Part shown: piece after piece, positions 4,723 to 5,338 of the stretch
How positions within the stretch are numbered: position 1 is the stretch's first letter
Layout: each line of letters begins with the position of its first letter
NCBI GenBank assembly: GCA_036558265.1
Contig: DATBFY010000327.1
Location: forward strand, 1-5,338
Length of the DNA: 5,338 nucleotides
Source: RYN-433 sp036558265
GTDB lineage: Bacteria > Planctomycetota > Phycisphaerae > Tepidisphaerales > Tepidisphaeraceae
Direction: 5' to 3'
The notes under the pieces: generated by a model
What the model was told of the DNA's origin: nothing
Database searches by the model: none
Seen by the model: only the letters and a program-made list of their open reading frames with translations
Made by a program: the position numbers and the translations under genes

Positions 4723-5338
4723 ATGCCCGACCCCGCCATCCAAGTTCTCGACGTCGTCAAGAAATACGGCGGCCGCACCGTCCTCGACCAGATCCGCCTC
4801 GACGTCCTGACCGGCGAGACGCTGGTCATCCTCGGCGGGTCGGGCTCGGGCAAGTCCACGCTCCTGCGCCTGATGATCGGCAACGTCAAACCCGATGGGG
4901 GCGACATTGTCTCGCTCGGCAAGTCCATCGCGCGCATGAACGACGGCGAGCTCGCCGCCTACCGCAAGAATATCGGCGTCCTCTTCCAGTCCGGCGCGCT
5001 CTTCAACTCGATGTCCGTCGCCGACAACGTCGCCCTCCCCTTGCGCGAGCACACCGATCTGCCTGAAGAGACCATCGACATCATGGTCAAGATCAAGCTC
5101 GAGCTCGTCGGCCTGCGCGAACACGCCGACAAGATGCCCGCCGAGCTGTCGGGCGGCATGAAGAAACGCGCCGGCCTGGCGCGCGCCATCGCCCTCGATC
5201 CCCAGATCCTCTTCTACGACGAACCCAGCGCCGGCCTCGACCCCGTCACCAGCGCCGAAATCGACCAGCTCATCCTCGACCTCAACCGCAAGCTCGGGGT
5301 GACGAGCGTCGTCGTCACCCACGAAATGGACTCCGCCT
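4723..5338 (+). CDS. mlaF: MlaF-type ABC transporter ATP-binding protein (3' end beyond window)
   Basis: The first 205 residues of a cytoplasmic ATPase that powers the MlaE permease; the frame is still open at the window edge. Typical MlaF-type proteins are about 250-270 residues, so perhaps a fifth is missing. All nucleotide-binding motifs are present: Walker A GGSGSGKST (38-46), Q-loop Q89 in VLFQSGALFNSMSV (86-99), signature LSGGMKKR (142-149), Walker B LFYDEP (163-168, E167 catalytic), D-loop AGLD (170-173) and H-loop H200 in VVTHEM. The sequences QSGALFNSMSV, LSGGMKKRAGLARA and YDEPSAGLDP are characteristic of the MlaF/Mkl subfamily rather than of general importers. The ATG is fixed by an in-frame stop 9 nt upstream. 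An MCE-domain gene would be the expected next gene, outside this window. Confidence 0.93.
   Translation, partial: MPDPAIQVLDVVKKYGGRTVLDQIRLDVLTGETLVILGGSGSGKSTLLRLMIGNVKPDGGDIVSLGKSIARMNDGELAAYRKNIGVLFQSGALFNSMSVADNVALPLREHTDLPEETIDIMVKIKLELVGLREHADKMPAELSGGMKKRAGLARAIALDPQILFYDEPSAGLDPVTSAEIDQLILDLNRKLGVTSVVVTHEMDSA

Overview
The window is GC-rich, closely packed bacterial DNA with six genes, all on the + strand. The gene content suggests a planctomycete-like bacterium (class Phycisphaerae is plausible): a Tat-exported family-6-like hypothetical glycosyl hydrolase, a tiny HEAT-repeat lipoprotein-like protein with the planctomycete-style W-x2-W ending, an RsbW/RsbV-type regulatory pair, and an MlaE/MlaF-type lipid transporter that implies an outer membrane. 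This placement is inferred from gene families and composition; no rRNA or other phylogenetic marker is present.

Layout. Positions 1-98 hold no gene. They carry a fragment of what looks like a dispersed intergenic repeat (9-45) and an extended -10 promoter element placed so that the first mRNA may be leaderless. Positions 99-2297 encode a 732-residue secreted glycosyl hydrolase-like protein with a Tat signal, a TIM-barrel-type domain, a beta-galactosidase-trimerisation-like domain and a C-terminal beta domain. Positions 2298-2510 are non-coding and hold a good sigma70-type promoter. Positions 2511-2876 encode a 121-residue HEAT-repeat lipoprotein candidate, with a perfect 10-bp inverted repeat inside its coding sequence.

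Positions 2910-3789 hold two genes overlapping by 8 nt: an RsbW/SpoIIAB-type anti-sigma-factor kinase (2910-3425) and an RsbV/SpoIIAA-type STAS protein (3418-3789). A 103-nt gap follows, filled largely by a long inverted repeat built from 14-nt units. Then come an MlaE-family permease (3893-4705) and the MlaF-type ATPase (4723 onward), which is cut by the window edge.

How the genes work together. MlaE and MlaF form the membrane and ATPase parts of an MCE-type phospholipid transporter, and such transporters often include a STAS subunit (MlaB). The STAS gene here keeps a phosphorylatable DSS motif and has a kinase gene translationally coupled to it. The most interesting reading of the window is therefore that a partner-switching kinase/STAS pair may control a lipid transporter, rather than (or as well as) a sigma factor. 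No sigma factor or phosphatase lies in the window. The glycosyl hydrolase and HEAT genes appear to be separate transcription units.
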